Source: Sinorhizobium kostiense
GTDB taxonomy: Bacteria; Pseudomonadota; Alphaproteobacteria; Rhizobiales; Rhizobiaceae
Reading direction: 5' to 3'
DNA length: 64,000 nt
Assembly (NCBI RefSeq): GCF_017874595.1
Contig: NZ_JAGILA010000001.1
Span: forward strand, 868,001 to 932,000
Translations under genes and position numbers: made by a program
Part shown: piece by piece, positions 9,145-16,717 of the stretch
Position numbering within the stretch: position 1 is the stretch's first letter
How the letters are laid out: each line of letters starts with the position of its first letter
The notes under the pieces: generated by a model
The model's database searches: none
What the model was told of the DNA's origin: nothing
Seen by the model: only the letters and a program-made list of their open reading frames with translations

Positions 9145-9534
9145 TCACATCACCATTTTCCTCGCGACATCCTCGGTCAGTTCTTCTTGATCTTCGCGGA
9201 CCTGCTTTGCCGTTTCGGCCGCCACGTCCGTACCTATCCGCGTCAGGCGCTCAGCCTCGTCGGAGTAGTCCTGGAACGCGTCCCGCCAAAACGCGCAGTA
9301 CAGATCGAAGCCGTCGCGTGCATAATCGGAGCTGAGCATGTCCTCCCAGAACCGCATGTGGTGCTCGGTGCGGCTTTTCATGAAGTTCAGCATTTCCGTT
9401 TGGAAACGCAGGGAAGCCTGCAATGCTGCTGACTGGAAATGGGCCATCGGCAGCAGGAACATCCGTCCGTCGACGGGCGCCGGTAATTGCGGCCAAAACG
9501 GCGAGGTGAGATTCTCCGTAGTTTTCTTGGGCAT
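9145..9534 (-). CDS. Phasin-like small protein
   Basis: 129 residues, helical and amphipathic, without signal peptide or membrane segments. The central part (MAHFQSAALQASLRFQTEML ... MRFWEDMLSSDYARDGFDLY) has the spacing of phasin-like proteins that coat polyhydroxyalkanoate granules or act as small stress proteins. A GAGGAG ribosome site precedes the ATG. It is convergent with the DUF4010 gene (22-bp gap). The resemblance is by pattern only. Confidence 0.6.
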   Translation of the reverse strand: MPKKTTENLTSPFWPQLPAPVDGRMFLLPMAHFQSAALQASLRFQTEMLNFMKSRTEHHMRFWEDMLSSDYARDGFDLYCAFWRDAFQDYSDEAERLTRIGTDVAAETAKQVREDQEELTEDVARKMVM

Positions 9535-9624
9535 GAAGGCAACTCCTCTTTCCGCAGCTTCTGTCGCCCTTTACGGCAACCGGAACGACGAATGACGACT
9601 GTTCATCTCATGAGACTGCATCTC

Positions 9625-9644
9625 TCCTCAAATTGATTTGAGGA
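9625..9644. repeat. 20-bp palindrome upstream of phasin-like gene
   Basis: TCCTCAAAT, a two-base centre TG, then ATTTGAGGA: nine perfectly paired positions on each side. It lies 91-110 bp upstream of the phasin-like start. It could be an operator. The lack of a following T-run on either strand argues against an intrinsic terminator. Confidence 0.5.
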
Positions 9645-9855
9645 CAAAGACATGCAGCAATTCAAAGTGCTACAGCGACCTTTGCGGGCCTGATAAGACG
9701 CGCGGCGCTGCGGGATGCGCTCGCATGCGTTGGCGCATTGACGTCAGGCGATCTCCACCCGGCTGCAAAATCTTCAAGGACATCGGCCAAATGACCCTTG
9801 GTGCCATGTACCTCCCATCCTCGCAGCACCGTAGCTTGGCCGGGGTTCTCTCTCT

Positions 9856-9869
9856 TTGATCCGCATCAA
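9856..9869 (-). promoter_or_regulatory. FixK/FNR anaerobox
   Basis: TTGATGCGGATCAA (minus strand) is a perfect TTGAT-N4-ATCAA box. It lies 322 bp upstream of the phasin-like start, with no nearer gene in the same direction. It may drive a long leader or an unannotated small RNA. Confidence 0.55.
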
Positions 9870-10073
9870 TCTCGAGCCGATGGTCCCGAGAACCTCGCGA
9901 AGTTCGCGCCCCTTGAGCCACCTCAAGGGTCGATGCGCTAGGCGTTCACAAAATAAAGCATCAGGCGCCCACAATGAAGGGACAGAATGATGTTTGTCGG
10001 AGAAATGACCGTTGGAGTGAATCGCCCTCGTTCCAGCTGGCGGTCGGGCCGGATGCCCGCATCGAACCAAGTG

Positions 10074-10910
10074 TCAATGCATCATCAGCACCGGTGCCGC
10101 CGCCGTGTCGATCATCGACTTCGTGACGCCGCCGAAAATCCGCTCGCGCATGCGCGAGTGGCCGTAGGCGCCCATGACGATGAGATCGGCTCCAATGGAG
10201 AGCGCGTGCTGATTGATCACTTCCTCCACCCGGCGGCCCGACCCCGGCAAGCGGTCCACGGTGACGTTTATGCCGTGGCGGGCAAGATAGGCTGCGACGT
10301 CGGCGCCCGGTTCCTCGCCGTTCCTTGCTGGGGATCCCTCGGGATCGACCATGGTGACATGGACGATCTCGGCGCCGCTCATGGGCTCCAGCGCTTCGCG
10401 CACCGCGCGCGCAGCTTCGATATGGGAATTCCAGGCGACGAGGACTTTCTTCGGATTGAGGCTCGCACTGCGACCCTTCGGCACCAGGAGCACAGGGCGA
10501 CCCGAGTTGAAGAGGGCGCCGTTGACGGTGCGGGAGCGCAGTTCCGGATTGAACGCGAGGCCAGTCCCGATCAATGTCAGATCGGCGTAGCGGGCGCGCT
10601 CGCCGATCTCGTTGTCAGCCCACGCGAATTCCGAGTAGACGCTGTCGACCTGGAACGAGACCCCCGTTCCCGCCAGGACGGCCTTTGCGCCTTCGACTCC
10701 CTTGCGGAGCTCGGTGAGGTCCCTTTCGCGCTCATCGAACCACGCTTCCGACATGGTGGCAGCATAATCGCCGAGCGGCGGCGGCGCGGCCAGTTTGACC
10801 ACCAGCACCGTCAGATGCGCACCTTTCATCATGCACATATCGGCCGCGGCGCGCAGATCACTCTGGTAATTGTCCGTACCGATCACGCTGAGAATGGTCT
10901 TGTACGTCAT
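10074..10910 (-). CDS. Tandem universal stress protein
   Basis: 278 residues from the ATG at 10910, preceded by AAAGGA at good spacing. The earlier in-frame start adds 21 residues without family features. Two UspA-like halves are recognisable. The C-terminal half has the nucleotide-binding signature around VMGAYGHSRMRERIFGGVT. These cytosolic proteins are typically induced under low oxygen or energy stress. A FixK-type box 73-86 bp upstream supports micro-oxic control. The downstream 500 bp carries no gene. Confidence 0.88.
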   Translation of the reverse strand: MTYKTILSVIGTDNYQSDLRAAADMCMMKGAHLTVLVVKLAAPPPLGDYAATMSEAWFDERERDLTELRKGVEGAKAVLAGTGVSFQVDSVYSEFAWADNEIGERARYADLTLIGTGLAFNPELRSRTVNGALFNSGRPVLLVPKGRSASLNPKKVLVAWNSHIEAARAVREALEPMSGAEIVHVTMVDPEGSPARNGEEPGADVAAYLARHGINVTVDRLPGSGRRVEEVINQHALSIGADLIVMGAYGHSRMRERIFGGVTKSMIDTAAAPVLMMH

Positions 10911-10982
10911 TTCGAGCGTCCTTTCGAAGATTGAAGCAGTGACAGCATTCACATCATGGTAGGTCGCCGGCATTTCCGGTCA

Positions 10983-10996
10983 TTGATCCCCGTCAA
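10983..10996 (-). promoter_or_regulatory. FixK/FNR box of the universal stress gene
   Basis: TTGACGGGGATCAA (minus strand) matches TTGAT-N4-ATCAA at 9 of 10 fixed positions. Its centre is about 80 bp before the start codon, which would place transcription start (about 41 bp from the box centre) some 38 bp before the gene. It shares the GGATCAA half with the box at 9856. Confidence 0.55.
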
Positions 10997-11022
10997 GGAA
11001 TCAAGGGCCCCAGCCTGCTCCG

Positions 11023-12009
11023 TCAGGGCACGAGCACCGCGGCGCCATTCAGGCTGCCGCTGCGCAGGTCGTCGAGCGCAGAATTTGCCTGCTCGAGAGG
11101 ATAGACCGTCGTGCGGGTATGCACCCCGGCCTTCGCGGCGATGTCGAGGAACTCGCGGGCGTCTTCGCGTGTGAGGTTGGCGACCGAAACGAGCTCGCGC
11201 TCGCCCCAGAGCAGCGCATAGGGCATCGCCGGAATGTCACTCATATGGATGCCGCCGCAGACGACGCGGCCGCCCTTTCGCACCGCCTTCAGTGCTGCCG
11301 GCACGAGGCGCCCGACCGGCGCGAAGATGATCGCTGCGTCCAAAGGCTCCGGTGGCGCCTGGTCCGATGCGCCGGCCCAGGCGGCACCAAGCTCGAGCGC
11401 GAAGTCTTGTGCGGCGATGTCGCCCGGGCGGGTGAAGGCGTAAACCTTCCTCCCCTGCCAAACGCAGACCTGAGCAACGATGTGGGCGGCGGCGCCAAAG
11501 CCGTAGATGCCGATCCTCCGGACGTCACCCGCCCGCTTCAGCGATCGCCAGCCGATCAGCCCCGCGCAAAGCAGCGGCGCGAGCGCCACTGGATCGGCCG
11601 CCGAATCGAGATCGAAGGCATAGTCGGCATCGGCAACGACAGCCGTCGCGAAACCGCCGTCTTGCGTATAGCCGGTAAACAAAGGGGCGTCGCACAGGTT
11701 TTCCGCGCCGGAGCGGCAATAAGAGCATGTGCCGCAGCTATGGCCGAGCCACGGCACGCCGGCACGGCGGCCGATCCTTGCCGGGTCGACGCCGTCGCCG
11801 ACCGCCTCGATCAGCCCGACGATCTCGTGACCGGGAACGAGCGGCAGCTTCGGTTGCGGCAATTCGCCATCGATAATGTGGAGGTCCGTGCGACAGACGG
11901 CGCATGCTTCGACGCTCAGCCGTATCTGTCCGGCAAGCGGTTCGGGAAGTGGCCGCTCGACCGGCACCAGCGGCTTGCCGATTTTCTCAAGGACCATGGC
12001 TCGCATCAT
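11023..12009 (-). CDS. Zinc-dependent alcohol dehydrogenase (AdhA type, MDR family)
   Basis: 328 residues. The catalytic-zinc region includes CAVCRTDLH and GHEIVG. The structural-zinc lobe has the four-Cys spacing in CGTCSYCRSGAENLC. The nucleotide-binding fold has IGIYGFGAAAHI, in which Ala replaces the last Gly of the usual GxGxxG. It oxidises or reduces short-chain alcohols with NAD(H) by family knowledge. The start is preceded by AAAGGG. It is upstream of, and in line with, the universal stress gene. It may belong to the same low-oxygen set, but no clear FixK box was found in its own upstream 138 bp. Confidence 0.88.
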   Translation of the reverse strand: MMRAMVLEKIGKPLVPVERPLPEPLAGQIRLSVEACAVCRTDLHIIDGELPQPKLPLVPGHEIVGLIEAVGDGVDPARIGRRAGVPWLGHSCGTCSYCRSGAENLCDAPLFTGYTQDGGFATAVVADADYAFDLDSAADPVALAPLLCAGLIGWRSLKRAGDVRRIGIYGFGAAAHIVAQVCVWQGRKVYAFTRPGDIAAQDFALELGAAWAGASDQAPPEPLDAAIIFAPVGRLVPAALKAVRKGGRVVCGGIHMSDIPAMPYALLWGERELVSVANLTREDAREFLDIAAKAGVHTRTTVYPLEQANSALDDLRSGSLNGAAVLVP

Positions 12010-12147
12010 CTCGCCCTTTCCCAGGATGCGATCTCGCCACTATAGTGCACGGCTTTGATGATAGCGCGCATTTCCGGTCCATGCCGTGAAACCTTAACAA
12101 ATGCGGCCTGCTCAAACAGCATGGACTGCGGCAACTGAGGATCGCAT

Positions 12148-12624
12148 ATGCCGAAGACGAGCGCTGGCATTCTGCTCTACAAATTCGACGCCGAGCGGCT
12201 TCTTGTCCTGCTCGTCCATCCCGGCGGTCCCTTCTGGAGTAATCGCGATCTCGGCGCATGGTCGATCCCGAAGGGCGAATACGACCCGGACGAGGAGCCT
12301 GAGGCGGCGGCCCGGCGAGAATTTTTGGAAGAGACGGGAGTTGCAGTCATGGGGGCCCTGACGCCTCTAGGCGGGGCGCGGCTGAAAAGCGGCAAGCTTA
12401 TCGTTGCCTATGCGGCCGAGAGCGATCTCGATATAGAGCGCCTCAGAAGCAATATGTTCGAGATCGAGTGGCCTCCGCGTAGCGGCCGAAAGCAGCCCTT
12501 TCCCGAGGTCGATCGCGCTGGCTGGTTTACGTTGTCGGAGGCGCGCGAGAAGATCAACCCCGCGCAGCGGCCTTTCCTCGACCGTCTTGAGGCCGCATGC
12601 ACTAGTTCGAAGCCTACTCAGTGA
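12148..12624 (+). CDS. Nudix hydrolase
   Basis: 158 residues. A Nudix box is visible at about residues 45-67 (GEYDPDEEPEAAARREF followed by LEETGV), with the metal-binding REFLEETG core intact. It opens with SAGILLYKF, as in the AP4A-type/MutT-like NUDIX group with the WSIPKGE motif. It is predicted to hydrolyse a nucleoside diphosphate-linked compound; the substrate is unknown. It is convergent with cysG, and the two 3' ends overlap by 11 bp. Confidence 0.88.
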   Translation: MPKTSAGILLYKFDAERLLVLLVHPGGPFWSNRDLGAWSIPKGEYDPDEEPEAAARREFLEETGVAVMGALTPLGGARLKSGKLIVAYAAESDLDIERLRSNMFEIEWPPRSGRKQPFPEVDRAGWFTLSEAREKINPAQRPFLDRLEAACTSSKPTQ

Positions 12625-13750
12625 CTGGCCATGTTCCCCCGGCCCGCGTCGGGCGCCGCTGCCACTGCGGCCGAATGGCCTCGCCGAGTCCGGTGCTTGT
12701 CGGGTACCGGTCGGCATCGACACCCGCAATGATTTCGGCGCCAATGCCGAGACCTTCGAGCCTTGCACTCTCCTCCAGGGTTGCGGTATCGGCCAACGGA
12801 TTTCCCGCCTGAAGTCGCACGACGCGTTTGCCCGCCCTGGCCAGGGCTGCCAAACGGTCGCCTCGGTCCGGGTCCCGGACAAGAATGCGCTTGGCTTCAC
12901 GGCGGGCGAGTTCGAGCACGTCGGTCGAGATTCGCTCATCGTAAAGAATGACGTCGGCGGCCTGCAGGGCGCGCACGGCCTTGAGCGTCAGCAGTTCCGC
13001 CTCGCCCGGGCCGGCGCCGACAATGGTGACGCGGCCGATGGCGGGAACGGACTTCGCCAGACGATCCATCTCCGCCATCAGCCGCGTCTCCACACCCTCC
13101 TCCGGTGTGTCCAGAAAGGCCCGGTCCACGAAATGCTCCCAGAAGCTGCGGCGTGCCGCACCGGGATCGAGGCGTGCGTTCACCCGGCCGCGGACCGCCT
13201 GCGCAATCGTCGCCCAGCGCTTGATTGCCGGCGGCAGCAGCGTCTCGATCCGCCTGCGGATCGCCTGGGCGAGGATCGGTGCGGCACCGTCGGTCGAAAT
13301 CGCCACGACGACGGGGGAGCGGTTGACGATCGATCCGAATTGGAATTGGCAGAAGGCGGGCTTGTCGATTACGTTCACCGGGACGCCAGCCGCCCGTGCC
13401 GCGTCGAAGAAGGCTTCCGCCTCGCCCTCGTCCTCACAATCAGCGATCGCCAGGGCGGCGCCTTCGAAAATGCCGTCGTGCCAATGCTCGTCGTGATGGA
13501 TGATACGGCCGCTGACATGCGCCGCGCCGCGCGCGACGAGGTCGACAAGACCTTCGCTTGATTCCCCGCGCGGCGCGTAGAGATGGACCTCCGCGCCGGA
13601 GGCGGCGATGAGTTCCGCCTTCCAGGCGGCCGCGTCGCTGCCGCCGGCGACGACGACCCGCTTGTGCGCCAGGGAGAAGAAGAGCGGTAGCGTTGCGAGC
13701 GCGGCGACGCGCTGCGGGCTGTCATTCGGCGGCGGCGGCAAGACACGCAT
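12614..13750 (-). CDS. cysG: CysG-type siroheme synthase with truncated SUMT domain
   Basis: 378 residues. Residues 15-225 form the precorrin-2 dehydrogenase/ferrochelatase module (VVVAGGSDAAAWKAELI nucleotide site, then the SIVNRSPVVVAISTDGAAPILA segment and a CysG middle domain). From residue 239 a uroporphyrinogen-III methyltransferase (SUMT) domain begins (GRVTIVGAGPGEAELLTLKA), but it ends after about 110-120 residues instead of about 240. The usual GGDPFVFGRGGEE box reads AGNPLADTATLEE, and everything after the first Rossmann-like half is absent. SUMT activity is therefore doubtful and may be supplied by another gene. It overlaps nasA by 29 bp, so it is made with the nitrate reductase, providing siroheme for NirB. 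Confidence 0.88.
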   Translation of the reverse strand: MRVLPPPPNDSPQRVAALATLPLFFSLAHKRVVVAGGSDAAAWKAELIAASGAEVHLYAPRGESSEGLVDLVARGAAHVSGRIIHHDEHWHDGIFEGAALAIADCEDEGEAEAFFDAARAAGVPVNVIDKPAFCQFQFGSIVNRSPVVVAISTDGAAPILAQAIRRRIETLLPPAIKRWATIAQAVRGRVNARLDPGAARRSFWEHFVDRAFLDTPEEGVETRLMAEMDRLAKSVPAIGRVTIVGAGPGEAELLTLKAVRALQAADVILYDERISTDVLELARREAKRILVRDPDRGDRLAALARAGKRVVRLQAGNPLADTATLEESARLEGLGIGAEIIAGVDADRYPTSTGLGEAIRPQWQRRPTRAGGTWPVTE

Positions 13751-16394
13751 GGATGATTCCCCTGATTTCTGCGCGGCAGGAGCCGCAGTTTGTACCGGCG
13801 CTAAGCTTCTCGCCGACCGCCTCGACGCTGTGGCAGCCGTCGCGGATGGCAGCGGTGATCTGGTTCACGCCGATGCTGAAGCAGGAACAGACGGTCGCGC
13901 CTGGATCCGGTTTATCGGCACCGGGACGCCCGGCCGCCACGGCGAAGCGCTTGCCGAGGTTGGCATGCGAAACGCTCAGCTGCGACACCGCCCAGTTGCG
14001 TGCGACGGCGACGGGGCGCGGCGAAAGGAAGAGCGCAGCCAAAAGCCTGTCCTCGTCGAAGAATGCGAGGCGCAACTCGCCCGAGGTCCGGTCGGTGTAA
14101 CCAATCGGCTCGATCTCCGCCGGGATGGAAAAGGCCTGACGGCACCAGCCGATCCAATCGCTCTCATCATCGGCAAAGGCGAGTTCCATCCGCCAGCCGC
14201 CATCGGCTTTGGCGATCGCCCAGTAGGATGCATCGAGCGCCACCGGCTTCTCAGCCGAGACCGCGAAGCCGTATGCGCTGGCGGCAAAGGGCGCGGCGCG
14301 GACCGCCACGTTCTTCGAAGCAGGCTGGCCGGAATAAGGGTCGGTGACCGGAGCAACGAGCGCGTCGATGCGCGCCTTCGCGGCAAATTGATCGTTCCAA
14401 TGCATCGGCACGAAAAGATTGCGTTCGGCCTGGCGTTCGGTGACGAGTGCGCGCACGATCACCCGCCCGTAAGGGCTTTCGATCATCACGAGATCGGCAT
14501 CGGCCACCCCGATCTCCTGGGCATCGCGCGGATGAATCTCCACGAAGGGCTCGGCGAGATGGCCGGAGAGCCGGGCGCTCTTGCCGGTACGGGTCATGGT
14601 GTGCCAGTGGTCGCGCACCCGGCCGGTATTCAGCGTGAACGGAAGAGCATCGCTAGCGGCTTTCGCCATTCGAGCTTCGACAGCGACGAAACGGGCGCGG
14701 CCATCCGGATGGTAAAATCCGCCATCTGCGAAGAAGCGCTTCTCCTGACGCGCGGCGCCGTTCGGCTGCGGCCACTGGAACGGCAGGAGATCGTCATAGC
14801 TCTCCCGGTCGATCGCCGCATGGGCGCTGATGTCGAAGTCGCGGCCACCATCGTTCTCGAATCCGGAAAGCGCGGCGTGTTCGGCGAAGACCTCGGCTGG
14901 AGAGGTATGGGCGAAGGCTTGGCCAAAACCCATGCGGCGGCCGACCTCGGCGAGCTGCCACCAGTCGGCGCGGGCCTCGCCCGGTGCGGCGAGAAAGGCG
15001 CGCTGGCGCGAGATGCGCCGCTCGGAATTCGTCACGGTGCCGTCCTTCTCTCCCCAACCGAGCGAAGGCAGCAGCACATGGGCGTGACGGGCCGTGTCGG
15101 TTTCACGCAAAATGTCGGAGACCACGACGAAGGGACAGTTCTTGATTGCCGCTTCGACGGCATCGGCGTCCGGCAGCGAGACGACCGGATTCGTCGCCAT
15201 GATCCAAAGCGCCTTGATCCGGCCGTCGGCGACGGCGCGGAACATGTCGACGGCCTTTAGGCCCGGCTTGGCGGGAAGGGCCGGCGCGCCCCAGAAGCGC
15301 TGTACCAGATCGCGGTGGAGCGGCTGGTCGATGTCCATGTGGGCGGCAAGCATGTTTGCCAGCCCGCCGACTTCGCGCCCGCCCATGGCGTTGGGCTGGC
15401 CGGTGAGCGAGAACGGTCCCATGCCCGGCCGGCCGATGCGCCCCGTCGCTAGATGACAGTTGAGGATGGCGTTGACCTTGTCGGTGCCGCCGACCGACTG
15501 ATTGACGCCTTGGCTGTAGCAGGTGACGACCTTCTCAATCGTCTCGAATAGGCGGTAGAAGTCGCGCAATTCGGCTTGCGTCAGCCCGGTGGCCGTTGCA
15601 AGCTCCGGCAGATCGAGTGCGGAAGCCGCGGCGAAAGCTTCCACGAAGTTTTTCGTGTGTGCCGAGATATAGTTCTGATCGACGGCGCCGCTCCTGACGA
15701 GATGAGCGAGCAGACCGTTGAAAAGCGCCGTGTCGCCATCAGGCGCGATCGCCAGATGCATATCGGCGATGTCAGCCGTCATCGTTCGGCGCGGGTCGAT
15801 GACGACGACCTTCATCTCCGGCCGGCTCGCCTTCGCTACGGCGAGCCGCTGATGTAGGACGGGGTGGCACCAGGCGAGGTTGGAGCCGGTCAGGATGACG
15901 AGGTCCGCCAGTTCCAGATCCTCGTACGTCCCGGGCACCGTATCCGCCCCGAAGGCGCGACGATGGCCGGCGACCGACGAGGACATGCAGAGGCGCGAGT
16001 TCGTGTCGATATTGGCCGAGCCGATGAAGCCCTTCATCAGCTTGTTGGCGATGTAATAGTCCTCCGTCAGCAATTGCCCCGACACGTAGAAGGCGACGGA
16101 ATCCGGTCCATGTTCGGCGATGCTTCGCGAGAAGCGCGTGGCAACGAGATCGAGTGCTTCGTCCCAGCCTGCCCGACGGCCGCCGATCTCCGGATAGAGG
16201 AGGCGGCCATCGAGATCGAGGGTTTCGGCAAGCGCCGAGCCCTTGGAGCAGAGCCGGCCGAAATTGGCCGGATGCTCGGGATCGCCCTTGACGCCGACCG
16301 CGCCGTCATCGCCGACGCGAGCGATGACGCCGCAGCCGACGCCGCAATAGGGACAGGTGGTCTTTGTGCTCTTCTCATGGACCAGTTCTGGCAT
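13722..16394 (-). CDS. nasA: Assimilatory nitrate reductase catalytic subunit
   Basis: 890 residues. The N-terminal [4Fe-4S] ligands are C14, C17, C21 and C49 (CPYCGVGC ... LCSKG). A molybdopterin oxidoreductase core and dinucleotide-binding domain follow. The last 65 residues form a BFD-type [2Fe-2S] domain (CSCFSIGVNQI ... CGSCRAEI). This is the cytoplasmic NasA/NarB type with the extra C-terminal cluster, which takes electrons for nitrate to nitrite reduction. No Tat signal is present, as expected for an assimilatory enzyme. It is followed by overlapping cysG. A 323-bp gap separates it from the kinase gene upstream, so it may have its own promoter. Confidence 0.95.
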   Translation of the reverse strand: MPELVHEKSTKTTCPYCGVGCGVIARVGDDGAVGVKGDPEHPANFGRLCSKGSALAETLDLDGRLLYPEIGGRRAGWDEALDLVATRFSRSIAEHGPDSVAFYVSGQLLTEDYYIANKLMKGFIGSANIDTNSRLCMSSSVAGHRRAFGADTVPGTYEDLELADLVILTGSNLAWCHPVLHQRLAVAKASRPEMKVVVIDPRRTMTADIADMHLAIAPDGDTALFNGLLAHLVRSGAVDQNYISAHTKNFVEAFAAASALDLPELATATGLTQAELRDFYRLFETIEKVVTCYSQGVNQSVGGTDKVNAILNCHLATGRIGRPGMGPFSLTGQPNAMGGREVGGLANMLAAHMDIDQPLHRDLVQRFWGAPALPAKPGLKAVDMFRAVADGRIKALWIMATNPVVSLPDADAVEAAIKNCPFVVVSDILRETDTARHAHVLLPSLGWGEKDGTVTNSERRISRQRAFLAAPGEARADWWQLAEVGRRMGFGQAFAHTSPAEVFAEHAALSGFENDGGRDFDISAHAAIDRESYDDLLPFQWPQPNGAARQEKRFFADGGFYHPDGRARFVAVEARMAKAASDALPFTLNTGRVRDHWHTMTRTGKSARLSGHLAEPFVEIHPRDAQEIGVADADLVMIESPYGRVIVRALVTERQAERNLFVPMHWNDQFAAKARIDALVAPVTDPYSGQPASKNVAVRAAPFAASAYGFAVSAEKPVALDASYWAIAKADGGWRMELAFADDESDWIGWCRQAFSIPAEIEPIGYTDRTSGELRLAFFDEDRLLAALFLSPRPVAVARNWAVSQLSVSHANLGKRFAVAAGRPGADKPDPGATVCSCFSIGVNQITAAIRDGCHSVEAVGEKLSAGTNCGSCRAEIRGIIHACLAAAAE

Positions 16395-16717
16395 TCGATC
16401 GTACCAATTCCTCGTTTGCCCACCGGGTCAGGTGGAGTGCGCCGTCTGAGAACGCTCCCTGTCGCGAGCCTGCCCAAAACGAAAAAACGCCATGCAATCA
16501 ACCAAGCACCCTACGGGAGATGGATGAGTTACACAGCGTCGATGCTGGCGCCTGGATTTAAGGCTGGCGGTGGGTCCGCTCCATTGCGGATGCACCGATT
16601 ATAAGAAGTGCCAAAGCGACTGCAGCCGCCCGACTATTCCTCCATATTCGCAAAAAAACCGCGATTGCACAAGATTTAATAGTTTGCATCTTGTGCCTAA
16701 AACATAGGCATTTTGCC
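16395..16717. other. Intergenic region upstream of nasA
   Basis: 323 bp. Next to the kinase stop is a small hairpin (16706-16718, stem AGGCA/TGCCT, followed on the minus strand by ATGTTTT), a weak terminator candidate. A perfect 9-bp inverted repeat lies at 16667-16696. I found no convincing -24/-12 element here, and no gene. Confidence 0.4.
16667..16696. repeat. Inverted repeat GCACAAGAT/ATCTTGTGC
   Basis: Two perfect 9-bp arms (16667-16675 and 16688-16696) with a 12-base AT-rich spacer, in the gap between the kinase gene and nasA. It could be a regulator site for nasA or part of the kinase terminator. No T-run follows the second arm. Confidence 0.45.

Larger units (their letters stand above)
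9535..10073. other. Intergenic region with palindrome and FixK box
   Basis: 539 bp without a convincing gene. It contains a 20-bp near-perfect palindrome (9625-9644) and a perfect anaerobox (9856-9869). Short open frames on the minus strand (for example 9670-9921) lack a ribosome site and have Arg-rich, non-protein-like composition. Confidence 0.5.

Noticed and set aside
13608..15260. 550-codon plus-strand frame opposite nasA/cysG
   Set aside because: The minus strand encodes intact nitrate reductase motifs, and the plus frame has no recognisable fold or ribosome site.
16600..16620. Sigma-54 site TTTGGCAC on the minus strand upstream of nasA
   Set aside because: The GG element is present but the bases 10 positions on are AA instead of GC, so the -12 element is missing.
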